DNA of 29,897 bases from contig JAWWBX010000015.1 of assembly GCA_033720735.1 (NCBI GenBank), positions 1-29,897 on the forward strand, read 5' to 3'. Positions 23,453 to 29,897 of the stretch are shown piece after piece (position 1 is the stretch's first letter; each line of letters opens with the position of its first letter). Position numbers and translations under genes: made by a program. The DNA is from B8-G4 sp033720735. Lineage in GTDB: Bacteria; Bacteroidota; Bacteroidia; Chitinophagales; Saprospiraceae. The notes beneath the pieces are model-generated. The model made no database searches. It was not told the DNA's origin and saw only the letters and a list, made by a program, of their open reading frames with translations.

Positions 23453-25222
23453 GTGAAGAAGAGGTTGTTGATCGCCATCCCTTGTTTTCTGCTGGCAGCG
23501 CTGGTGGCCAACCAGATGGCGGAGCGTACCCAGCAACAGCTGCTCTGGGGCTGGCGTCCCTTCTTCTTGCTATTGAGTGTCTGGGCGGGTATGCTCATCC
23601 TGTTGTCAAGCCGCTACACAAGGGCTCCGGACAACCGGCGCTATCTGTTGCTTTCCACGCTGAGTGGCGTACTGCTCAGCCTGGGATTCCCGGTATCCCC
23701 GCTCACGCCTCTGATATTCGTTGGCCTGGTGCCGTTGCTCATCATAAGCCGTGGTTTGTTTAGGTGGCGTGGTGGTCCTGCCCGATGGTCGATGTTCAAG
23801 TATGCCTTCAATGCCTTTCTCATCTGGAATGTCTGCACCACCTTTTGGGTCATCAATACTTCGTTTTTGCCGGGGATCGTAGCCAATGTGCTCAACGCCA
23901 TGATCATGGCCGCGGTCTTTACGTTGATCCACCAGGCCATGTGCACGTTGAAAGGTCGGTTGCCGACCGTGGCCCTCATCACTATCTGGATTGCCTTTGA
24001 ATATCTGCATCTCTACTGGGAGATCTCCTGGCCGTGGCTCAACCTTGGCCATGCATTTGCGCAGTATCCGTCGTGGGTCCAGTGGTACGAGATCACCGGG
24101 ATCTTTGGTGGGAGCTTGTGGGTCCTGTGGGTCAATGATCTTGTCTGGCGCGCCTGGGATGCCTATCAGGTCACTCAACGCTTCCCGCGTCGACGGGTCT
24201 GGGGCATTGCGGCAATGATCATACTGCCCATCGTGGCGGGAGTGGTCCGGTGGGCGACCTACCCGCTGGAGGAGGGCTCCGTCAAGGTGGCCGTCGTGCA
24301 GCCCAATTTCGAACCCCACTACGAGAAGTTCGTCTTCAACCAAAACGACCAGCTCGAACGGTTTGTGCGCCTCTCGGAATCGGTGATCGACAGCACGACG
24401 GATTATCTCGTCTTTCCGGAAACCAGTTTTCCGGCCGTGCTGCTCAATGACATTGAGCGGGATGGTCGCATCCGGCGGTTACGACAGATGATGGCACCTT
24501 TCCCCGATCTCAAGCTGGTGATGGGTATCGAATCTTACCGCACATTTACCGAAGAAGTAGACATGCCTGCCATTCGGTTGCAGGAGGGCTTGCGCGACAC
24601 CTTCTGGTATGACGTCCAGAACAGTGCCGTCCAGCTTGCTACCGGGGAGGAGATCGATCCTTATTTCAAATCGAAACTGGTGCCGGGGGCAGAGTTTTTC
24701 CCTTTCCGGGACGTGCTGCCTTTCATCAGACCGCTGATCCATATGTTGCAGGGCAGTGTTGCCGGCCTCACCAAACAGGATGAGCGTGAGGTATTCAGGT
24801 CGGGATCGACGGCCGTGGCACCCGTGATCTGCTATGAATCCGTGTATGGTGCCTATGTCGGCGAATACGTGCGCAAGGGCGCCAGCATGATCTTTATTGT
24901 GACGAACGACGGGTGGTGGGACGATACGCCGGGTCATCAGCAGCATCTGAAATTTGCCTCGCTGCGCGCCATCGAGCACCGCCGGCCGATTGCACGTTCG
25001 GCCAATACCGGGGTTTCTTGCTTCATCAACCAGCGCGGTGATATCCTGCAAGCTACCGACTACGGGGTGGAAGCCGTGATCACGGGCCTGGTCGATCCGG
25101 GTGACGGCTACACCTTTTACACCCGCTGGGGTGACATGATCGCACGAATCAGCGTGTTTCTGGCGGTACTCCTGCTGGCATTGACGATCGTCAGAAGCCG
25201 CTTGCAACGTGTGAATCCTTGA
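23453..25222 (+). CDS. lnt: Apolipoprotein N-acyltransferase
   Basis: Adds the third acyl chain to the N-terminal cysteine of lipoproteins, the last step of lipoprotein maturation at the outer face of the inner membrane. Its 589 residues comprise an N-terminal membrane region of about seven helices (residues 1-270) and a periplasmic nitrilase-like domain (276-545). The catalytic triad is E323 (LVFPETSFP), K406 (YFKSKLVPGAE) and C460 (VICYESVYG); FIVTNDGWWDDTPG is the following family signature. A last helix lies near 555-580. The start is a GTG 6 bases after the metG stop; it opens MKKRLLIAIPCFLL, a plausible N-terminal anchor. The window itself encodes at least one substrate, the lipoprotein at 5.1 kb. 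Confidence 0.96.
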   Translation: MKKRLLIAIPCFLLAALVANQMAERTQQQLLWGWRPFFLLLSVWAGMLILLSSRYTRAPDNRRYLLLSTLSGVLLSLGFPVSPLTPLIFVGLVPLLIISRGLFRWRGGPARWSMFKYAFNAFLIWNVCTTFWVINTSFLPGIVANVLNAMIMAAVFTLIHQAMCTLKGRLPTVALITIWIAFEYLHLYWEISWPWLNLGHAFAQYPSWVQWYEITGIFGGSLWVLWVNDLVWRAWDAYQVTQRFPRRRVWGIAAMIILPIVAGVVRWATYPLEEGSVKVAVVQPNFEPHYEKFVFNQNDQLERFVRLSESVIDSTTDYLVFPETSFPAVLLNDIERDGRIRRLRQMMAPFPDLKLVMGIESYRTFTEEVDMPAIRLQEGLRDTFWYDVQNSAVQLATGEEIDPYFKSKLVPGAEFFPFRDVLPFIRPLIHMLQGSVAGLTKQDEREVFRSGSTAVAPVICYESVYGAYVGEYVRKGASMIFIVTNDGWWDDTPGHQQHLKFASLRAIEHRRPIARSANTGVSCFINQRGDILQATDYGVEAVITGLVDPGDGYTFYTRWGDMIARISVFLAVLLLALTIVRSRLQRVNP

Positions 25223-25261
25223 TCCGGACCACGCGTAACACGTGCGGACAGGGCCGGATGA

Positions 25262-26656
25262 CTACTTCATTCCCCCGATCATATCCTCCGGACGCACCCA
25301 TTCATCAAACTGTTCCGCGGTCACGTAGCCCAGTTTGATGGCTGCTTGCTTGAGGGTCGTCCCCTCCTTGTGTGCTTTCTTGGCAATCTCTGCCGCCTTG
25401 TCATAGCCAATCCTGGTATTGAGCGCGGTGACCAGCATCAATGAGTTGTCCAGGTTTTCCTTGATGCGCGGCCGGTTTGGTTCGATACCTGCCGCGCAAT
25501 GTTCGTTGAAGCTCAGGCAGGCATCAGCGATGAGGCGGGCCGACATCAGGAAGTTGTAGATCATGACCGGTTTGAAGACATTGAGCTGAAACTGACCGTT
25601 GCTACCGGCGACTGAGATGGCAACATCGTTGCCCATGACCTGGGCCATGACCATCGTCAGTGCTTCGGCCTGGGTGGGGTTGACTTTGCCCGGCATGATC
25701 GACGATCCTGGCTCGTTGGCCGGGATCAGGATCTCACCAATGCCGCAGCGCGGCCCGGACGCCAGCATGCGGATGTCGTTGCCGATCTTCATCAGCGACA
25801 CGGCGAGCGTTTTGAGTGCGCCGTGGGCTTCGACAATCCCGTCGTGTGCTGCCAACGCTTCAAATTTGTTGGGGGCGGTTTTGAACGGGTGCCCGGTTAG
25901 TCTGGCGATCTCCCGGGCCACCTTGCGTGTGTAGCCCTTCGGGGTGTTCAAACCGGTGCCCACCGCGGTGCCGCCGAGGGCCAGCTCGCTCAGATGCTTG
26001 AGGCTCGCGCGGATAGCGGCCAGACCATGATCCAGTTGTGAGACAAAGCCTGAAAGCTCCTGTCCCAGCGTGACCGGCGTGGCATCCATAAAGTGTGTCC
26101 GGCCGATCTTGACCACGTCGTGATGGGCTTTTGCTTTTTCATCCAGCGTGTTGCGCAGGGTTTCCACTGCCGGGATCGTCTGTTCGACCAGGAAGGTGTA
26201 CGCCGCAATGTGCATGGCCGTCGGGAAGGTGTCGTTAGAGGACTGCGACTTGTTGACGTCATCGTTGGGGTGCAGGTATTTGGACGAATCCGTCAGAGAG
26301 CCTCCCTTGAGGACATGTCCTCGGTTGGCGATGACCTCATTGACATTCATGTTGGTTTGGGTGCCCGAGCCGGTTTGCCAGACCACCAGCGGGAATTGGT
26401 CGTCGAGCTCTCCGCTCAGGATCTCGTTGCAGACCCGACCGATGAGCCGGGCTTTTGCTTTGGACAGAACGCCGAGCTCGGCATTCACCTGCGCCGCCGC
26501 TTTTTTAAGTACGGCGAACGCACGGATCACTTCGATTGGCATGCGTTGACCACCGATGCGGAAATTTTCTGAAGACCGCTGTGTCTGGGCGGCCCAATAC
26601 TTGTCGGCGGGCACCTTGATGACGCCCAGGCTATCTTTTTCTTTGCGAAATTTCAT
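25262..26656 (-). CDS. fumC: Class II fumarate hydratase
   Basis: Interconverts fumarate and malate in the TCA cycle; a cytoplasmic, oxygen-stable, cofactor-free homotetramer. Its 464 residues are the standard length. The family signature GSSIMPGKVNPTQ is at 317-329 with the catalytic serine S318. GRTHFMDATPVTLGQE contains the catalytic-site H188, and QTGSGTQTNMNVNE and KSQSSNDTFPTAMH form the rest of the active site contributed by other subunits. GLNTPKGYTRKVA and the TGHPF segment favour fumarase over aspartase or argininosuccinate lyase. The ATG at 26656 is close to a -7 promoter element. Fumarate released by the fumarylacetoacetase in this window feeds this enzyme. Convergent with lnt, 39 bases apart. 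Confidence 0.96.
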   Translation of the reverse strand: MKFRKEKDSLGVIKVPADKYWAAQTQRSSENFRIGGQRMPIEVIRAFAVLKKAAAQVNAELGVLSKAKARLIGRVCNEILSGELDDQFPLVVWQTGSGTQTNMNVNEVIANRGHVLKGGSLTDSSKYLHPNDDVNKSQSSNDTFPTAMHIAAYTFLVEQTIPAVETLRNTLDEKAKAHHDVVKIGRTHFMDATPVTLGQELSGFVSQLDHGLAAIRASLKHLSELALGGTAVGTGLNTPKGYTRKVAREIARLTGHPFKTAPNKFEALAAHDGIVEAHGALKTLAVSLMKIGNDIRMLASGPRCGIGEILIPANEPGSSIMPGKVNPTQAEALTMVMAQVMGNDVAISVAGSNGQFQLNVFKPVMIYNFLMSARLIADACLSFNEHCAAGIEPNRPRIKENLDNSLMLVTALNTRIGYDKAAEIAKKAHKEGTTLKQAAIKLGYVTAEQFDEWVRPEDMIGGMK

Positions 26657-26673
26657 CTCGTGCGATTGAAATG

Positions 26674-26681
26674 CAAAGGTA
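26674..26681 (-). promoter_or_regulatory. Candidate -7 promoter element of fumC
   Basis: On the minus strand this reads TACCTTTG followed by C, matching the Bacteroidota -7 consensus TAnnTTTG. It lies 17 bases before the fumC ATG, so the 5' leader would be very short. No TTTG is seen at the usual -33 distance. Confidence 0.4.
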
Positions 26682-26742
26682 CGCCAATCAAGGACGGCAT
26701 GCTTTCAGTGGCAGCATTTTAGATCGCGTCTTGATTGAATAG

Positions 26743-26832
26743 GGCCACAGATTATCACTGATTGGAGTTGCACAAGGGTATAAATCTGTGTGAATCTCTG
26801 CCTGCCGGCAGACAAGTTTGTAATCAGTGGCC
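26743..26832. repeat. 90-bp element with imperfect terminal inverted repeats
   Basis: GGCCACAGATTA (26743-26754) and TAATCAGTGGCC (26821-26832) are inverted copies of each other with one mismatch in 12. Near the centre is a perfect palindrome CTGCCGGCAG (26802-26811), and AATCTGTG and GATT-like words recur inside. The arrangement of ends plus internal palindrome resembles a small non-coding palindromic element. It sits between divergent fumC and the M20 hydrolase gene, ending 39 bases before the latter's ATG. No coding capacity is seen. Confidence 0.5.
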
Positions 26833-26871
26833 AATTCCCGAACTTAGACGTCCATCAGTTCAAATCAGACT

Positions 26872-28179
26872 ATGCATCTGCTTACACTTCTGTTCGCTTG
26901 TTTATTGTGCGGCACGCTTGTCGCCCCGACCAATCCTGCTGCGATCAAGGACCTCATCAAAGAGGATCTTGCATATCTGACGGCGTTTTACAAACACCGC
27001 CACCAGCACCCCGAGATCTCACTCGAAGAAAAAGAAACGTCAGCTGAACTGGCAGCAGAGCTCCGCAAGATCGGCGTCGAGGTCACAGAAGGTGTCGGGG
27101 GATACGGGATCGTGGGGATGATACGCAACGGCGAAGGCCCCCTGATCCTCTACCGCACCGACATGGACGCGCTGCCGATGTACGAAAAATCCGGGCTCGA
27201 GTACGCCAGCAAGCACGAGATCGAATATTCAGGTGTGCGCACCGGCACCATGCATTCCTGCGGGCACGACATGCACATGACCACCTGGCTGGGCACGGCG
27301 CGCGCGATGATGAAAATGAAAGACCAGTGGAGTGGTACCCTGATGCTGATTGGTCAGCCCGCTGAAGAGATTGGCCAGGGAGCGCGCATGATGCTTGGTG
27401 CCGGTCTGTACGAGCGATTTGGTGTGCCCGACTATGGCATCGGATTGCATTGCAGTCCGACCATCCCGGCCGGCCAGGTCGGCTTTGGCAAGGGATACAC
27501 CATGGCCAATACCGAAAGTGTCGATATCAAGGTGTTTGGAGTGGGCGCGCATGGTGCTTCGCCGCACATGTCCATCGATCCGGTGGTGATCGCCAGTATG
27601 ATCGTCATGGACCTGCAAACCATTGTCAGCCGTAATCTCAAGCCGACGGAATCGGCCGTGATCACGGTGGGAGCCATCCAGGGGGGCGTCAAGCACAACA
27701 TTATCCCCGACGAGGTTATCTTGAAGCTGACGGTCCGTACTTACACCGAAGAAGTGCGCCAGATGGTGCATCGCCGGATCCGCGAGATTGCACGGGGTGT
27801 CGCGCTGGCAGCTGGGTTGCCGGAAGACAAACTTCCTGAGGTGGTCATCCCTGACCAATTTACACCAGCCAACTACAACAACCCTGAGCTCGTGGACAAG
27901 ATGACCGCGTCATCAGCAAAAGCCATCGGAGCAGATAATGTGGTTTATGCAGAGCCACAAATGGTAGGTGAGGATTTTGCATGCTACGGCTCCACCGAGC
28001 ACCAGGTACCAACGGTGCTGTTTTGGTTGGGGACGGTTCCGGAACATCGGATGGCATCGGGAGATCTGCCGGGCCTGCATTCGCCATTCTATTATCCTGA
28101 TCCGGAGCCCACGATCACCACCGGGGTGTCTGTTGTGTGTCAGTCCCTGCTCGATCTGTTCAACGGCGAAACGCGCTAG
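26872..28179 (+). CDS. Exported M20D-family amidohydrolase/peptidase
   Basis: A 435-residue metallohydrolase of the IAA-amino-acid/hippurate hydrolase type, which removes N-acyl groups from amino acids or short peptides. The two-metal site is visible: C130 and H132 (MHSCGHDMH), E165-E166 (GQPAEE), H193 (GLHCSP) and a late histidine in LPGLHSPFYY. YRTDMDALPM carries a further family aspartate. The dimerisation domain lies in the middle (about 205-320, including GVGAHGASPH). Residues 1-18 (HLLTLLFACLLCGTLVA) act as a signal peptide, so unlike cytosolic homologues it is probably periplasmic; LLCG could also be a weak lipobox. The substrate cannot be read from sequence. It is monocistronic, with a palindromic element just upstream. 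Confidence 0.92.
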   Translation: MHLLTLLFACLLCGTLVAPTNPAAIKDLIKEDLAYLTAFYKHRHQHPEISLEEKETSAELAAELRKIGVEVTEGVGGYGIVGMIRNGEGPLILYRTDMDALPMYEKSGLEYASKHEIEYSGVRTGTMHSCGHDMHMTTWLGTARAMMKMKDQWSGTLMLIGQPAEEIGQGARMMLGAGLYERFGVPDYGIGLHCSPTIPAGQVGFGKGYTMANTESVDIKVFGVGAHGASPHMSIDPVVIASMIVMDLQTIVSRNLKPTESAVITVGAIQGGVKHNIIPDEVILKLTVRTYTEEVRQMVHRRIREIARGVALAAGLPEDKLPEVVIPDQFTPANYNNPELVDKMTASSAKAIGADNVVYAEPQMVGEDFACYGSTEHQVPTVLFWLGTVPEHRMASGDLPGLHSPFYYPDPEPTITTGVSVVCQSLLDLFNGETR

Positions 28180-28185
28180 GAGCGG

Positions 28186-28671
28186 CTATCTGAACGTCAC
28201 TTGTTTGAGTGGTCTGGATTTTGACAGGCGCAGCGTGTAATTCTCCCCGTGCTCGTTGATGTGGACCATCTGCATCTGGGTAGGGTAGACCTCCATGAAG
28301 TAGTCAGCGTGAATTTCCAGGTGAGACCATTGCTCCGGGCAACCGGCGGTAAACTGGATCTGATGGGCATCTCCCTCGAATCCACACGACGTGTGGGTGA
28401 GTGACAGCAGCTGATCATTGATCTTCACCTGCAGATGTTCAGCGAAATACGACCGAATAGCGTCTGCCTCTGTGAGACACAAATTGGCGAGGGCAGGGTC
28501 AACGTCACCCCGGGCCTGCCTCAGGGCGGTCTGCAAATCGTCGGAAAAGACCTTGACCGTGATCGTTGCCGAGGGAACCTGGTCGATGTGACGCACCTCG
28601 ATCACACTCACATAAAATGCGTGATCGCCGGGTGGTAAGAACCCCATCAGGAGCAGCAACAGCAGGATCAT
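28186..28671 (-). CDS. DUF6702 family exported protein
   Basis: A 161-residue exported protein. The ATG at 28671 begins a compact hydrophobic signal (MILLLLLLMGFLPPGDHA); the frame is open to 28710, but upstream residues are polar and run into the palindromic repeat. The mature start HAFYVSVIEVRH and the later ITVKVFSDDLQTALR match the DUF6702 pattern of small Bacteroidota proteins. Two cysteines (SCGFEG and AGCPEQ) may form a disulfide. The body is predicted beta-rich. No function is established for the family; related proteins are often encoded near aminopeptidases. It ends 6 bases after the convergent M20 hydrolase gene and is divergent from sodA. Confidence 0.75.
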   Translation of the reverse strand: MILLLLLLMGFLPPGDHAFYVSVIEVRHIDQVPSATITVKVFSDDLQTALRQARGDVDPALANLCLTEADAIRSYFAEHLQVKINDQLLSLTHTSCGFEGDAHQIQFTAGCPEQWSHLEIHADYFMEVYPTQMQMVHINEHGENYTLRLSKSRPLKQVTFR

Positions 28672-28700
28672 GACGTAAAGATATTCGTTTGGCTGCGGGT

Positions 28701-28735
28701 CAGACTTCAAAAGTCTGCGAGACTTTTGAAGTCTG
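28701..28735. repeat. Perfect 16-bp inverted repeat built from two AGACTT-N3-AAGTCT palindromes
   Basis: The arm at 28701-28716 and the arm at 28720-28735 are exact reverse complements separated by GCG. Each arm is itself nearly a palindrome: AGACTTCAAAAGTCT (28702-28716) and AGACTTTTGAAGTCT (28720-28734). It can therefore fold as one long or two short hairpins. It lies between the divergent DUF6702 and sodA genes, upstream of both, so it is not positioned as a terminator for either. The same core occurs at 20030-20044. Confidence 0.75.
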
Positions 28736-28818
28736 CTGTCTCACCTGCAGAACATCTTCTCTATCTTGCTGTTCCATTAGATGAACACCATTTTTCTCAA
28801 ACGTAAACACGAATCAAG

Positions 28819-29427
28819 ATGGCTTTTACACTTCCCGATCTTCCCTATGCGCATGATGCCCTTGAGCCGCATATCGATGCGCGCACAATGCAGATCCATC
28901 ATGGCAAGCACCACAACGGATACACCAACAATCTCAATGCCGCTATTGAAGGCACCGACCTGGCAGGTCGCTCGATCGAAGACATCCTCAAGAATCTGGA
29001 TATGTCGAATGCCGCTGTCCGGAACAATGGCGGTGGCTACTATAATCACTCCTTGTTTTGGCAGGTGATGTCTCCCGACGGTGGCGGAACACCCTCTGGC
29101 GAACTCGCTGAAGCGATCAACGCGGCATATGGCTCGTTCGATGGCTTCAAGGATGCGTTTTCGAAGGCGGCGGCTACCCGCTTCGGCTCTGGCTGGGCCT
29201 GGCTGTGTGTGCACGACGGCGGCAGGGTTGAGGTATGCTCGTCACCCAATCAGGACAATCCGCTCATGCCCGGCGTCGGCTGCGGTGGTCAGCCCATCCT
29301 GGGTATCGACGTATGGGAACATGCATACTATCTCAACTACCAGAACCGCCGCGGTGACTATGTCTCCGCATTTTTCAATGTGATCAACTGGGACGAGGTC
29401 GCACGCCGGTACGCAGCAGCCAAATAA
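28819..29427 (+). CDS. sodA: Superoxide dismutase, Mn-type of the Fe/Mn family
   Basis: Converts superoxide to oxygen and hydrogen peroxide. Its 202 residues are the normal length, with no signal peptide, so it is cytoplasmic. Metal ligands are H27 (MQIHHGKHH), H77 (YYNHSLFW), D164 and H168 (GIDVWEHAYYLNY). Residues that separate the metal types point to manganese: glycines precede YYNHS (GGG, 71-73), and Q145 lies in SPNQDNPLM, rather than the Fe-type glutamine and alanine. Cambialistic use cannot be excluded. The ATG at 28819 begins MAFTLPDLPY as in many homologues. A possible -7 element TATCTTGC is at 28762-28769. The region after it holds repeats and no gene. Confidence 0.96.
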   Translation: MAFTLPDLPYAHDALEPHIDARTMQIHHGKHHNGYTNNLNAAIEGTDLAGRSIEDILKNLDMSNAAVRNNGGGYYNHSLFWQVMSPDGGGTPSGELAEAINAAYGSFDGFKDAFSKAAATRFGSGWAWLCVHDGGRVEVCSSPNQDNPLMPGVGCGGQPILGIDVWEHAYYLNYQNRRGDYVSAFFNVINWDEVARRYAAAK

Positions 29428-29608
29428 TGCTTCGGCCGGGTGTTGGCATCCGGCAGACGTATCGCAGACATTCGGAAGGCCTCGTGTCGTTTTTTAAGGT
29501 TGCACCGAGGTCAAGGCGTCAAGCTGTCTCGCTTGCCGATCGGAAAATGACGGTAGCCAGCACGGGACCTAACCATGGTTTTCGTCCTGCGTGCTCGCTT
29601 CACATGGA
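29428..29608. other. Non-coding stretch after sodA
   Basis: Together with the repeat array and the last ~95 bases, this forms a 470-base gap with no recognisable gene. A short GCCGG...CCGGC dyad follows the sodA stop, and a T6 run occurs near 29490, but they are too far apart to make a convincing terminator. Short open frames here have no family resemblance. Confidence 0.5.
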
Positions 29609-29800
29609 TCATTTGTCATTCCGGGTAAGTGCGCATTGCACGCACCGCTCATTTGTGATTCCGGGTAAGAGCGCGCATTGCACGCGTTCCGAGTAAGTGC
29701 GCGCAGCGCACGCACCGATCATTTGTCATTCCGAGTAAGGGCGCGCATTGCACGCACCGATCATTTGTCATTCCGAGGAAGTGCGCGCAGCGCACGCATC
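29609..29800 (+). repeat. Array of five degenerate ~40-bp repeats (TCATTTGTCATTCCG units)
   Basis: Units start at 29609 (40 bp), 29649 (38 bp), 29687 (32 bp, lacking the first ten bases), 29719 (42 bp) and 29761. Each full unit begins TCATTTGTCATTCCG (one has GTGATT), continues GRGTAAG or GAGGAAG, and ends in a GC-rich block such as GTGCGCGCAGCGCACGC. That block is itself a hairpin (GTGCGC-GCA-GCGCAC). The last unit is followed by ATCGAGGAATGG, whose GGAATG is complementary to the CATTCC of the unit. Units abut directly with no unique spacers. Confidence 0.8.
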
Positions 29801-29897
29801 GAGGAATGGCTTCGTACTGATCGTATTATTGCTCCTGGTCAGCGAATACGCAGGCCCTGCGGATCGTGTCCGCTAACGCGCTATTTGGCGGTCGCCC

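Noticed and set aside
23606..24343. A 245-codon minus-strand open frame inside lnt
   Set aside because: It has a charged, low-complexity composition and lies opposite the membrane region of a well-supported gene.
25223..25261. Possible bidirectional terminator between lnt and fumC (CACG...CGTG dyad)
   Set aside because: The stem is only four base pairs and has no T-run on either side.
29609..29800. CRISPR array reading of the terminal repeats
   Set aside because: Units abut without unique spacers, vary in length and sequence, and no cas gene is nearby.
29826..29897. Possible 3' end of a minus-strand gene entering from the right edge (23 codons before a TAA)
   Set aside because: It is too short to recognise and the plus-strand frames are equally open, so no gene is called.

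Overview
The window reads as a chromosomal segment of a Bacteroidota bacterium. The evidence is a PorP/SprF-type outer-membrane protein next to a PorE-like TPR/beta-propeller/OmpA protein (type IX secretion and gliding families), a complete Na+-NQR operon, DUF2279 and DUF6702 proteins, and several TAnnTTTG-like -7 promoter elements typical of the phylum. The domain make-up and moderately high GC content would fit Saprospirales/Lewinella-like bacteria, but that placement is inference. Most of the window is housekeeping DNA; the unusual material is at gene ends and in intergenic repeats.

Layout. 1-5.8 kb: the 3' part of metF, a small zinc-finger protein on the minus strand, a secreted M14 metallopeptidase, fumarylacetoacetase (last step of tyrosine breakdown) and a lipoprotein of unknown function. 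5.8-10.4 kb: a DUF2279 protein on the minus strand, then the PorP-like/PorE-like pair. The PorE-like gene ends in a run of ten A's, and a DUF1573 domain without a start codon of its own follows directly in the -1 frame. 10.4-12.8 kb: a tightly packed minus-strand cassette (SAM methyltransferase, family 2 glycosyltransferase, sulfotransferase) that probably decorates a surface glycan. 12.9-13.5 kb: a PnuC-type vitamin transporter. 13.6-20.0 kb: nqrABCDEF, the sodium-pumping NADH:quinone oxidoreductase. Its NqrA has an N-terminal extension of about 96 residues made of a signal peptide and a membrane helix.

20-28 kb: marC (minus), an Lrp/AsnC regulator, metG, lnt, fumC (minus), a secreted M20 amidohydrolase and a DUF6702 protein (minus). 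28.8-29.4 kb: a manganese-type superoxide dismutase. The last 470 bases hold no recognisable gene but contain an array of five degenerate repeats of about 40 bp.

The genes do not form one pathway. The envelope is the commonest theme: lipoprotein acylation (Lnt), secretion/gliding (PorP/PorE-like), glycan modification, secreted peptidases and a sodium-based respiratory pump. The observations most worth a second look are the A10 junction between the OmpA and DUF1573 reading frames, the anchored NqrA, and a recurring AGACTT-N3-AAGTCT palindrome found at two intergenic sites.
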